The translations under genes and the position numbers were made by a program. From an uncultured Acidobacteriota bacterium (GTDB taxonomy: Bacteria; Acidobacteriota; Thermoanaerobaculia; UBA5066): a DNA stretch of 9,375 bases. Under the pieces are notes generated by a model. The model saw only the letters and a program-made list of their open reading frames with translations. It had not been told where the DNA came from and did no database searches. This document shows, in pieces, positions 1-6,600 of the stretch (positions are counted from its first letter, which is position 1; each line of letters opens with the position of its first letter). The DNA lies in contig CALFNC010000179.1 of assembly GCA_937902605.1 (NCBI GenBank), positions 1-9,375 of the forward strand, read 5' to 3'.

Positions 1-25
1 GTTCAGACGTGTGCTCTTCCGATCT
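1..25 (+). other. Illumina TruSeq adapter remnant (not genomic)
   Basis: The first 25 bases end in GTGCTCTTCCGATCT and match the 3' part of the standard TruSeq Read 2 adapter/primer. Genomic sequence therefore starts at base 26. The in-frame GTG at 11 inside the adapter creates a false start (peptide MLFRS) fused to the FabD-like fragment and must be ignored. The adapter sits at the very edge of the contig, as expected of untrimmed reads at an assembly end. Confidence 0.95.
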
Positions 26-328
26 GCGTTCGTCCGCAATCGGGTGCCGGTCGCCGCGCCAACGGAGGCCCGGCTTTTCGCCCCGATGCTGGGGCGCGAG
101 GTCGTGACGGCCGAAGAGGCGGCCGACGTGCTGGCGAACCAGGTGGCCCACCCGTCAGACTGGGAAGGGGCTGTCCGGGCCATGGCATCCGCCGGGTATA
201 AGGAGTTCGTAGAAGCCGGGCCGGGCGACGTCCTGGTGCGCATGCTGCGCTGGACGGTCCGTGATGCCAAGGCCGTGGCGCTGGAGAGCCCGGTTACGAT
301 CGACCGCTTCGTGGCGGGGAGGAAGTGA
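26..328 (+). CDS. FabD-like malonyl-CoA:ACP acyltransferase, C-terminal fragment
   Basis: This is the last 100 codons of an acyltransferase of the FabD family, which moves malonyl groups from CoA to an acyl carrier protein in type II fatty acid or polyketide synthesis. Visible hallmarks are NQVAHPSDWEGAVRAM, matching the family's Q-x4-P-x2-W-x3-V segment, followed by FVEAGPGDVL, the usual E-x-GPG-x-VL turn near the C-terminus. The segment between the first PVAAP strand and the NQV helix is several residues longer than in E. coli FabD, so the protein is divergent. The N-terminal Ser/His catalytic region lies outside the window. The 5' end is cut by the contig edge and replaced by adapter. The stop codon sits directly on the ribosome binding site of the next gene, which suggests an operon. 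It could equally be the AT subunit of a specialised type II system. Confident about the family, less about the exact role. Confidence 0.75.
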   Translation, partial: AFVRNRVPVAAPTEARLFAPMLGREVVTAEEAADVLANQVAHPSDWEGAVRAMASAGYKEFVEAGPGDVLVRMLRWTVRDAKAVALESPVTIDRFVAGRK

Positions 329-330
329 AC

Positions 331-1074
331 GTGAGCGAGAGAAAACGGGTCGCCGTCGTGACGGGGGCGTCGAGAGGAATCGGGCGGGCGGTGGCCGAGC
401 GGCTCGCCGGCGACGGGGTCCACACCGTCCTGACCTGCCGGACCGACATCGCCCGCGCCGAGGAGGCCGCGGCCGCCCTCCGCTCCGCGGGCCACAGCGC
501 CGAGGCGGCCGTGGCCGATGTCTGCTCCTTAGAGGCCATCACGGCCCTCCTCGACAGGCTGGACGCCGAGCGGGAGGGCGTGGACGTCCTGGTGAACAAC
601 GCCGCCCAGCTGAAGAACGGCCTCTTCGCCCTGATGCCGACAGCCAACTGGAATGCCGTGATGGAGACGGCGATGGGAGGGACCTTCCGGATGACCAAGG
701 GGGTCGTTCGCGGGATGCTCCGCCGGCGCTGGGGGCGCATCGTCAACGTCTCCTCCCTCGCCGCCCTCTGCGGGAGCGCCGGACAGACGAACTACTCGGC
801 CGCGAAGGGGGCGATCGTCGCCTTCACGAAATCCCTGGCGGCGGAGACGGGCCCATACGGGGTGACCGTGAACTGCGTCGCGCCCGGGTTCGTCGAGACC
901 GAGATGATCGGGTTCCTGACGCCCGAGGTTCGGGCCGACTTCATGAAGCGGATCCCGGCCAGGCGATTCGGGGTGCCCGAGGACATCGCGCCGCTGATCT
1001 CGTTCCTTTGCACCGACGGAGCGGCCTACCTTTCCGGCCAGACCATCCGGGTCGACGGGGGCTTCGCCGGATAA
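331..1074 (+). CDS. FabG-like 3-oxoacyl-ACP reductase (SDR), catalytic Asn replaced
   Basis: Short-chain dehydrogenase/reductase of 247 aa, the usual FabG length. It would reduce the 3-oxoacyl-ACP made by a ketosynthase, using NADPH, in the cytoplasm. Visible motifs are the nucleotide-binding TGASRGIG (residues 11-18), NNA (89-91), the catalytic Ser in NVSS (S142), and Tyr and Lys in YSAAK (Y155, K159). The residue aligned with E. coli FabG N110, the fourth member of the N-S-Y-K tetrad, is Ala (A114, in ETAMGGTF where E. coli has ETNLSSVF). GTG at 331 is chosen because GGAGG at 318-322 lies 8 nt upstream; the in-frame GTG at 325 would be only 2 nt from it but would overlap the previous stop as GTGA. 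The gene is tightly coupled to the acyltransferase. The sequence resembles both housekeeping FabG and the ketoreductases of aryl-polyene-type loci, so I leave the symbol open. Confidence 0.88.
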   Translation: MSERKRVAVVTGASRGIGRAVAERLAGDGVHTVLTCRTDIARAEEAAAALRSAGHSAEAAVADVCSLEAITALLDRLDAEREGVDVLVNNAAQLKNGLFALMPTANWNAVMETAMGGTFRMTKGVVRGMLRRRWGRIVNVSSLAALCGSAGQTNYSAAKGAIVAFTKSLAAETGPYGVTVNCVAPGFVETEMIGFLTPEVRADFMKRIPARRFGVPEDIAPLISFLCTDGAAYLSGQTIRVDGGFAG

Positions 1075-1140
1075 GTATGATCCGCGTGGAGGGGGTTCGG
1101 GGGAAACCGGCGTCCGGGTTCCACCGGAGCATGGCGCCAG

Positions 1141-1177
1141 GCTGGCTGGCCACCGGGGACGCCGGTGGCCAGCCAGC
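1141..1177 (+). terminator. Perfect 16-bp GC-rich stem-loop between ketoreductase and acp
   Basis: The arms GCTGGCTGGCCACCGG (1141-1156) and CCGGTGGCCAGCCAGC (1162-1177) are exact reverse complements around the 5-nt loop GGACG. G1140-T1178 (wobble) and A1139-T1179 can extend the stem. What follows is TTATACTTT, only a weak U-tract, so an intrinsic terminator or attenuator is possible but not textbook. It lies in a 145-nt gap, 66 nt after the ketoreductase stop and 42 nt before the acp start. It may separate or reduce expression of the acp part of the locus. A -10-like TATACT at 1179-1184 overlaps its 3' edge, but I see no good -35. Confidence 0.6.
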
Positions 1178-1219
1178 TTATACTTTAGACAATGTGCCGA
1201 GCGGCACGAGGAGAAGGGA

Positions 1220-1486
1220 TTGGAACAGGCTGAACTGAAGGCCCGCGTCAAGGAACTGATCGTCCGCCAGCTGAAGCTCGAGGTCGCGCCCGATTCGATC
1301 AAGGACTCGGCGCCCCTCTTCGGAGAGAGCGCCGACGGTCTGGGACTCGACTCGATCGACGCGCTGGAGCTGGTCCTCGGGGTGGAGAAGGAGTTCGGGA
1401 TCAAGGTCCAGGACGAGGAAGTCGGCGTGACGGCCTTCGCCTCCGTCGACGCTCTCTGCAACTTCATCCAGTCCAAGGCCGCCTGA
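1220..1486 (+). CDS. Acyl carrier protein of specialised type (DSIDALEL)
   Basis: Acyl carrier protein of 88 aa that would carry growing acyl chains as thioesters on a 4'-phosphopantetheine arm. The attachment serine is S45 in LGLDSIDALELVLGVEKEF, with the usual acidic helix II after it and a final helix ending FIQSKAA. Housekeeping AcpP normally reads DSLDTVEL; the DSIDALEL form with the preceding GLGL is more typical of carrier proteins in specialised type II fatty acid/polyketide loci such as aryl polyenes. That is my recollection of the family, not a search. The start is TTG at 1220, supported by AGGAG at 1209-1213 with 6 nt spacing; no in-frame ATG or GTG lies nearby upstream. A small hairpin (GTGCC/GGCAC, 1194-1207) abuts the ribosome binding site. 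The next gene follows after 22 nt, suggesting co-expression. Confidence 0.88.
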   Translation: MEQAELKARVKELIVRQLKLEVAPDSIKDSAPLFGESADGLGLDSIDALELVLGVEKEFGIKVQDEEVGVTAFASVDALCNFIQSKAA

Positions 1487-1508
1487 CGACGCCGACGCGT
1501 GGCCCTGA

Positions 1509-1919
1509 ATGGCCATAGAACCGCTGCCCCATACCTACCCGTTCCGGTTCGTCGACCGGACCGTGGAGGTGACGGGGCCGGCCTCGGGGAGAGTCCGGGC
1601 GGTGGTGACGGCGGGGCAACGCCTCCCGGCCTACGCCCTCCCGGGGACGCTCTGCGAGATGCTCGCGCAGGCGGTCCTCCTGATCGAAGGAGGGGACGCC
1701 GACCTGGGGCGGAGCGGCTTCCTGACGGGAATCTCCGACTTCCAGATCGAGCGGCTGCCCGACCCGGGGGACATCCTGACGATCGACGTCCGCCTCGCGG
1801 GGCGCCTGGGGTCGACGGTGAAGTTCGAGGGAGAGATCCGAGACGACGCCGGTCAGAAGGTGGCAGCAGGCGCGCTGACCGTCAAAAAGGGGACCGCGTC
1901 ACCCGAATCCGCGCCCTGA
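1509..1919 (+). CDS. FabZ-like hotdog-fold protein lacking catalytic His loop
   Basis: A 136-aa protein of the FabZ/hotdog dehydratase family. The N-terminal LPHTYPFRFVDR (residues 6-17) corresponds to LPHRFPFLLVDR of FabZ, and ALPGTLCEMLAQA (43-55) corresponds to the central hot-dog helix with the catalytic-acid Glu (E50). The FabZ segment between them that contains GHFPG and the catalytic His is about six residues shorter here, and no His replaces it: the residue 14 positions before E50 is Gly. The family normally dehydrates 3-hydroxyacyl-ACP. This copy may be a non-catalytic partner of a heteromeric dehydratase, as I recall for the ApeI/ApeP pair of aryl-polyene loci, or may use a different residue. 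ATG at 1509 has no clear Shine-Dalgarno, so translation may depend on coupling to acp 22 nt upstream. Family sure, activity unsure. Confidence 0.78.
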   Translation: MAIEPLPHTYPFRFVDRTVEVTGPASGRVRAVVTAGQRLPAYALPGTLCEMLAQAVLLIEGGDADLGRSGFLTGISDFQIERLPDPGDILTIDVRLAGRLGSTVKFEGEIRDDAGQKVAAGALTVKKGTASPESAP

Positions 1920-1927
1920 CCCGGGCG

Positions 1928-1956
1928 TTGACGGCAACGTCGTTCCCACCTATTCT
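1928..1956 (+). promoter_or_regulatory. Sigma-70-type promoter for tRNA-Leu (and possibly rnr)
   Basis: TTGACG (1928-1933, five of six matches to TTGACA) is followed by a 17-nt spacer and TATTCT (1951-1956, four of six matches to TATAAT). A start about 7 nt downstream would be near 1963, leaving a leader of about 7 nt before the tRNA. The TAT-rich -10 stands out in a GC-rich region. It begins 8 nt after the hotdog gene's stop. Confidence 0.7.
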
Positions 1957-1969
1957 TCGCCCCCCGCGT

Positions 1970-2058
<89 letters not shown>

Positions 2059-2064
2059 AGAATT

Positions 2065-2084
2065 CGCCCCGGGTCACCCGGGCG
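2065..2084 (+). other. GC-rich hairpin between tRNA-Leu and rnr
   Basis: CGCCCCGGG (2065-2073), loop TCA, and CCCGGGCG (2077-2084) form an 8-bp stem with one bulged C. There is no T-run after it, so it is not a standard intrinsic terminator. It could be a pause or processing element in a joint tRNA-rnr transcript, or simply a consequence of high GC. Confidence 0.4.
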
Positions 2085-2106
2085 CGGTTCAGAACCGAAG
2101 GAATCG

Positions 2107-4401
2107 TTGACTAGCAAGGACTTAGACCGACCCGTCCGAGACGCGCTCTCACCGCGTGGCTCCCGCCTTCTTCCCTTTTCCGACCTCTCGCGAAAGGTCC
2201 TCGGCCCGGATGCCGACCCCGCACAGATCGAGGCGCTGCGTCTCCGCCTGGAGCACCTTGAGCGGACCGGCGTCGTCGTCCGGGTCCGCGGCGAGAAGCT
2301 CTCCCTGATCGAGTTCACCAACTACCAGGCCGGGACCCTGGCGGTCCGCGGGGAGGCCAAGGGCTTCCTCCTCTCGGGAGACCGGGCCATTCCCGACACG
2401 CCGATCGCCAAGGGGGGGCTTGCGAGCGCCCTGGACGGCGACTTCGTCCTGGTTAGGGTTGAGAAGACCAAGACCAAGGCCGAGAAGGGGCGACGACCGC
2501 GGTTCGCCCGCGCTCCCCGCGAGATCGGCACTGTCGTGAAGGTCCTCGTCCGGCGCCGCGACACCATCGTCGGCAAGATCGCGCGCGGCCCGGACGGCAC
2601 CGTCGTCGTCCCGTTCGACTCGAAGATCGACGCCCGCTTCCGCGTCCCCGACGGGAAGGACCTCGAGGCGCCGGACGGAGTCTTCGTCGACGCGCGGATC
2701 GTCGCATGGCCCGACGAGGAGCGGCTTGCCCTCGCCGAGGTGATCGAGGTGATCGGCTTCGAGGGGGACCCCGGCGTCGACGTGGAGGTCGTCTCCCGGA
2801 AGTGGGCGCTCCCGCGCGTCTTCTCGGAGGCTGCGATCACAGAATCCGAGGCTGCCCTCCGCCAGGTGGAGGGCGACGAGCGGCAGCAACGCGCCGACTA
2901 CACCCGCCGGACCATCGTCACGATCGACGGTGAGACCGCGCGAGACTTCGACGACGCCATCGAGGCTGAGGAGCTGTCGGGCGGCGGCTTCCGGATTGGC
3001 ATCCACATCGCCGACGTCTCGCACTACGTCCGCCCCGGCACGGCCCTCGACGCGGACGCCATCGAGCGGGGGACCTCGGTCTACTTTCCTGACCGGGCGA
3101 TCCCGATGCTCCCCGAGCGCCTCTCGAACGACCTCTGCTCGCTCAGGCCGGACGAAGAGCGGCGCACCGTGTCGGCCCTTATGACGCTCGACGCCTCGGG
3201 CGAGGCGGTCAAAGCCGAGTTCACCAGGAGCCTCATCCGTTCCAAGGCGCGGCTCACCTACAGCTCGGTCGGCGCTTTCCTCGAGACCGGCGTGCCCCCG
3301 GCCGGAGTGGCGCCGGAAGTCCCGCTAATGCTCCGCGTGGCAGCGCGTGCCGCCAAGCTCCTGGCGGCGCGGCGGACCGCGCGCGGCTCTCTCGACTTCG
3401 ACCTTCCCGACGCCGACGTCCTGTTGGGTGAGACGGGCGACGTCGTCGCCATCGTCAAGGCGGTCCGGAACGAGGCGCACCGGCTGATCGAGGAGTTCAT
3501 GCTCGCCGCGAACGAGGCGGTGGCGAAGCACATCCAATTCGTCCCGACCCCCGCCCTCTACCGCGTCCACGACCGGCCGGACGAACGGAAGCTGGCCGAC
3601 GTGCGCGCCGTCCTGGAGCCGCTCGGTTACCGCGTCCCCGACGTCGACGACGAGGTGACACCGGCCGTCTTCCAGTCGATTCTCGCCCAGGCCGAAGGGC
3701 AGCCCGAGGAACGGTTCGTCTCGGACCTCGTTCTCCGGAGCCAGAAGAAGGCGCTCTACTCCGAGGAATGCCGTGGCCATTACGCGCTGGCGGCGCCTTA
3801 CTACTGCCACTTCACCTCGCCGATCCGGCGGTACCCCGACCTCCTCGTCCACCGCGCCCTCGTCGAGTGGATCGCCCTCCGCCGCCCGCCCGATGGGGAA
3901 GAGGCGGCGGGCCGGACCGCCTGGATGGCCGAGGCCGGGCCGCACTGCTCCAACCGGGAGCGGCGCGCCGAGTCGGCCGAGCGGGAGGCGCTGGCCTGGA
4001 AGAAGTTCGTTTTCCTCTCGAAGCGTGTGGGAGAGGAGTTCGACGCCTACATCTCGGCCGTCGTCTCCTTCGGCCTCTTCATCGTGCTGGCCGACCTCAT
4101 CGTCGACGGCCTCGTCGCGATCGACACGCTCGAGGACGACTTCTACCGGTACGAGGATGTCGACCACCGCCTCGTCGGCGCCACCCACGGCCGCGTCTTC
4201 CGCCTGGGCGACACCGTCCGCGTGAAGCTGATCAAGGCCGACCCGGAGCGGCGGATGCTGGAGTTCGTCATGGCCGGCGCATCGAAGACGCTGCGTAGCC
4301 CGAGCCGAGGCGCCGCGATGGAGAGGAACCGTGGGCGGAATGCGGCGCCCCCGGGCCCGGGTTCGAGCCGCGGCCGCGGCCGGAGCAGGGGCCGGAAGTG
4401 A
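2107..4401 (+). CDS. rnr: Ribonuclease R, 3'-5' exoribonuclease
   Basis: RNase R of 764 aa (E. coli 813). It is a processive 3'-5' exoribonuclease that degrades structured RNA, including rRNA fragments and mRNA. Domain order: winged-helix N-terminus (about 7-70), cold-shock/OB domains (about 75-225) with a basic insert (KTKTKAEKGRRPR from residue 120), RNB catalytic domain (about 265-585), S1 RNA-binding domain (about 640-722), and an Arg/Gly/Ser-rich basic tail (724-764). The Mg-binding aspartates are in TIDGETARDFDDA: D274, D280, D282 and D283, matching E. coli D272, D278, D280 and D281. HFTSPIRRYPDL (568-579) is another family signature. Start: TTG at 2107 with AAGGA at 2098-2102. The frame stays open upstream to 2011, but that stretch is tRNA-Leu sequence and cannot be coding. 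der overlaps the stop by 4 nt. Confidence 0.95.
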   Translation: MTSKDLDRPVRDALSPRGSRLLPFSDLSRKVLGPDADPAQIEALRLRLEHLERTGVVVRVRGEKLSLIEFTNYQAGTLAVRGEAKGFLLSGDRAIPDTPIAKGGLASALDGDFVLVRVEKTKTKAEKGRRPRFARAPREIGTVVKVLVRRRDTIVGKIARGPDGTVVVPFDSKIDARFRVPDGKDLEAPDGVFVDARIVAWPDEERLALAEVIEVIGFEGDPGVDVEVVSRKWALPRVFSEAAITESEAALRQVEGDERQQRADYTRRTIVTIDGETARDFDDAIEAEELSGGGFRIGIHIADVSHYVRPGTALDADAIERGTSVYFPDRAIPMLPERLSNDLCSLRPDEERRTVSALMTLDASGEAVKAEFTRSLIRSKARLTYSSVGAFLETGVPPAGVAPEVPLMLRVAARAAKLLAARRTARGSLDFDLPDADVLLGETGDVVAIVKAVRNEAHRLIEEFMLAANEAVAKHIQFVPTPALYRVHDRPDERKLADVRAVLEPLGYRVPDVDDEVTPAVFQSILAQAEGQPEERFVSDLVLRSQKKALYSEECRGHYALAAPYYCHFTSPIRRYPDLLVHRALVEWIALRRPPDGEEAAGRTAWMAEAGPHCSNRERRAESAEREALAWKKFVFLSKRVGEEFDAYISAVVSFGLFIVLADLIVDGLVAIDTLEDDFYRYEDVDHRLVGATHGRVFRLGDTVRVKLIKADPERRMLEFVMAGASKTLRSPSRGAAMERNRGRNAAPPGPGSSRGRGRSRGRK

Positions 4402-5774
4402 CGGAAGAGACGAACGGTACGAAAGGTACGCGGTCCCAGGACGCCGGCGAGGAGGCCCCCGCCCGGTCCCACGTCGTCCTGGTCGGGCGGCCGAACGTCG
4501 GGAAGTCGGCCCTTTTCAACCGCCTCGCGGGCGTCCGCCGCGCCCTCGTGCACGACCGCCCGGGCATGACCCGCGACATCCTCGAAATGAATGCCAGGAC
4601 CGGATCCGGGCGTGGCTACCGCCTCGTAGACACCGGCGGCCTGGACCTGGACGCCGCCGGAGGCTTCGCAGCCTGGACGAGCGACCGGGCGCTGTCGGCC
4701 GTGGCTGACGCCTCGCTGCTGATCTTCGTCCTGGACGGGGCCGCCGGGCTCCTCCCGGAGGACGAGCGGCTCTCCAGGAAGCTCCGCGCCCTCGGCAAGC
4801 CGGTGGTCGTCGCGTGGAACAAGGCCGACACCCGCGAGGCGCAACAGCGCGAGGGGGAGGCCACCACACTAGGGTTCGATACCGTCGTCACGGTCTCGGC
4901 CCTCCACGGAATCGGCGCCGACGAGCTGGAAGACGCCATCGACGCCAACCTCGGCCCCGACCTCGACCCGGAGACCCGGATCAACCCGCTCCCCATCGCA
5001 ATCATCGGCCGCCCAAACGTCGGCAAGTCGTCTCTCGTCAACGCTCTTTCGGGGCGCGACAAGGTGATGGTCTCGGAGATCGCGGGGACCACGCGCGACG
5101 CCATCGACGTCGCTCTGGAGAAGGACGGCCGCCACTATCTCCTCGTCGACACCGCCGGTATCCGCCGGAAGGGGAAGACCGAGGACCCGGCCGAGAAGCT
5201 CTCCATTGTGGCGGCCCGGAAGGCGATGGAGCGGGCGAAGATCGCCATCGTCGTCTTCGACGCGGCCGAAGGCGTGACGGCGCAGGACGCCCACATCACC
5301 GGCTACGCCGAGGAGGCGCGGCGGGGCATCCTTCTCGTGGCGAACAAGTGGGACCTGGTCGAGGCCGACCATGCGCGGGTGAAGGCTCTCCACGATTCGG
5401 TCACCCAGCGGTTCGTCTTCGCCAGGGGCGCTCCGTTCCTCCCGGTCTCTTGCAAGACGGGCAAGAGCGTGGGGCGGATCCTCCCGGAGGCCGACGCGCT
5501 CGCGAAGCGATTCGCCACGCGGTTGTCCACCGGGGAGCTGAACCGTCTGCTCCAGCGGGCGTTCGAAGCTCAAGAGCCACGAGGGAAGTCGGGGCGCACC
5601 CTCCGCATAAGGTATGCCGTCCAGGTCGCCAGCAACCCGCCGCTCATCCGTCTGTTCGCCGACCGGGCTGAGCCGCTCCACTTCTCCTTCGAGCGGTACC
5701 TCCAGAACAGAATCCGCGAGAAGTGGAAGCTGGCGGGGGTCCCGCTGAAATTCGTCGTCAAGCCCGGCGAGTGA
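4398..5774 (+). CDS. der: Ribosome-assembly GTPase Der (EngA)
   Basis: Der has two tandem GTPase domains and a C-terminal KH-like domain, and is needed for 50S ribosomal subunit maturation in the cytoplasm. It is 458 aa, within the usual 435-490 range. Domain 1: GRPNVGKS (30-37), DTGG (78-81), NKAD (141-144), SAL (167-169). Domain 2: GRPNVGKS (204-211), DTAG (251-254), NKWD (316-319), SCK (351-353). The KH-like domain is about 360-455. All GTP-binding motifs are intact. The first about 24 residues are a polar extension before the first strand. The start is GTG at 4398, overlapping the rnr stop as GTGA, with AGGGG at 4387-4391; translational coupling with rnr is likely. Pairing of a ribosome-assembly GTPase with an RNA-degrading nuclease fits a shared role in rRNA quality control, which is inference. 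Confidence 0.97.
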   Translation: MTEETNGTKGTRSQDAGEEAPARSHVVLVGRPNVGKSALFNRLAGVRRALVHDRPGMTRDILEMNARTGSGRGYRLVDTGGLDLDAAGGFAAWTSDRALSAVADASLLIFVLDGAAGLLPEDERLSRKLRALGKPVVVAWNKADTREAQQREGEATTLGFDTVVTVSALHGIGADELEDAIDANLGPDLDPETRINPLPIAIIGRPNVGKSSLVNALSGRDKVMVSEIAGTTRDAIDVALEKDGRHYLLVDTAGIRRKGKTEDPAEKLSIVAARKAMERAKIAIVVFDAAEGVTAQDAHITGYAEEARRGILLVANKWDLVEADHARVKALHDSVTQRFVFARGAPFLPVSCKTGKSVGRILPEADALAKRFATRLSTGELNRLLQRAFEAQEPRGKSGRTLRIRYAVQVASNPPLIRLFADRAEPLHFSFERYLQNRIREKWKLAGVPLKFVVKPGE

Positions 5775-5799
5775 GGCTCTTCGGGTAAACTGAGTCCCA

Positions 5800-5811
5800 G
5801 GAAGCGCTTCC
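5800..5811. promoter_or_regulatory. 12-bp perfect palindrome upstream of merR-type gene
   Basis: GGAAGCGCTTCC is a perfect palindrome 26 nt before the TTG start, in the short der-merR gap. It could be an autoregulatory operator. In addition, CCCAGGAA (5796-5803) can pair imperfectly with TTCCT...TGGG (5819-5829), which would cover part of the ribosome binding site. A 12-bp GC-rich palindrome can occur by chance, so this is only a candidate. Confidence 0.25.
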
Positions 5812-5837
5812 CGGACGTTTCCTCTTGGGAGGTTTAG

Positions 5838-6467
5838 TTGGCCGGACCCGACGCACAGCGCGACGCAAAGTACAAGCCGGCTGAGGTCTGCCGGCTGGCG
5901 GACGTGCAACCTTACGTCCTCCGCTACTGGGAGTCGGAGTTCCCGTTCCTGGTCCCGAATCGGAACGCGCCGGGTCCGCGGAGCTACACCGAGCATGACC
6001 TCCAGCTGATTCGCCGGATCAAGAAGCTCCTTTACGATGAGGGATACACCATCGCGGGCGCGAAAAAGCGGCTCGAGGCGGAGCTGAAGAAGGGCGTTCC
6101 CCTATTCGACGACGCCGAGCTGACGGAGTCCGAGACGGCCGAGGTGGCGGAGGCTGAGGCTCCCGTGGCCGAGACCGCCGTCGCCTCCTTCGACCCCGAC
6201 GACACCGGAGCCGGCTCGCCGGCCCCGCAGAAGCCGAAGCGGAAGGCGAAGGCACCGCCGCCCGCGCCCCCTCCCGACGACATCGCCGTTGATGTCGACG
6301 CGCCGGAGGCCGAGGGACTCGTGTTCTCCCCTCCCGCGCGGACTCAACCGCCCGTCCCTCCCGCGCCGCCGGTCCCGACGGTGATCATCCGCCGCGAGAA
6401 GGACCCGCGTGTCGCCGAGGCCGTGACGGAGCTGAAGGAGATCCTCGCCATCCTCGAGAAGGAGTGA
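5838..6467 (+). CDS. MerR-family regulator with Pro/Ala-rich linker, no effector domain
   Basis: A 209-aa protein with a MerR-type winged helix-turn-helix at about residues 11-82: KYKPAEVCRLADVQPYVLRYW, then PGPRSYTEHDLQLIRRIKKLL and a dimer-type helix through KKRLEAEL. There is no metal- or drug-binding domain and no Cys cluster after it. Instead comes a long acidic then Pro/Ala-rich low-complexity linker (about 95-180, with a KPKRKAK basic patch) and a short predicted C-terminal helix (VAEAVTELKEILAILEKE). This layout is known for MerR-like proteins in Acidobacteriota and Deltaproteobacteria genomes that often sit beside tRNA-Pro, which is also the case here; their ligand is unknown. The start is TTG at 5838, with GGGAGG at 5827-5832 and 5 nt spacing. 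It lies 63 nt after der. The linker's base composition is as GC-rich as its surroundings. Confidence 0.88.
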   Translation: MAGPDAQRDAKYKPAEVCRLADVQPYVLRYWESEFPFLVPNRNAPGPRSYTEHDLQLIRRIKKLLYDEGYTIAGAKKRLEAELKKGVPLFDDAELTESETAEVAEAEAPVAETAVASFDPDDTGAGSPAPQKPKRKAKAPPPAPPPDDIAVDVDAPEAEGLVFSPPARTQPPVPPAPPVPTVIIRREKDPRVAEAVTELKEILAILEKE

Positions 6468-6511
6468 GCGCCTGCACTTACTTCTCTTTCGTGCGCTAGC
6501 GTGCGCTCCCG

Positions 6512-6540
6512 TTGACCGTTCCATCCCCCGGTGATACAAC
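6512..6540 (+). promoter_or_regulatory. Candidate sigma-70-type promoter for tRNA-Pro
   Basis: TTGACC (6512-6517, five of six matches), a 17-nt spacer, then TACAAC (6535-6540, four of six matches). A start near 6547 would give a leader of about 54 nt, GC-rich and C-rich, before tRNA-Pro. It lies 44 nt after the MerR-type gene, in a 133-nt gap that otherwise shows only the short direct repeat GTGCGCT at 6491-6497 and 6501-6507. Confidence 0.55.
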
Positions 6541-6600
6541 CCGCGGGCCCCCGGGAGCCCCCGGCCCCGCAGCCGGCCTCCCGATTCGGACGTCGTCGGT

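Noticed and set aside
11..25. GTG start for the FabD-like fragment
   Set aside because: It lies inside the sequencing adapter.
2149..3024. Minus-strand frame opposite rnr
   Set aside because: Antisense shadow of the RNase R N-terminal and RNB regions; no family resemblance.
4869..5996. Long minus-strand open frame (375 codons) opposite der and merR
   Set aside because: Low-complexity, Arg/Gly/Asp-rich translation typical of the antisense strand in GC-rich DNA. The plus strand encodes an intact Der.
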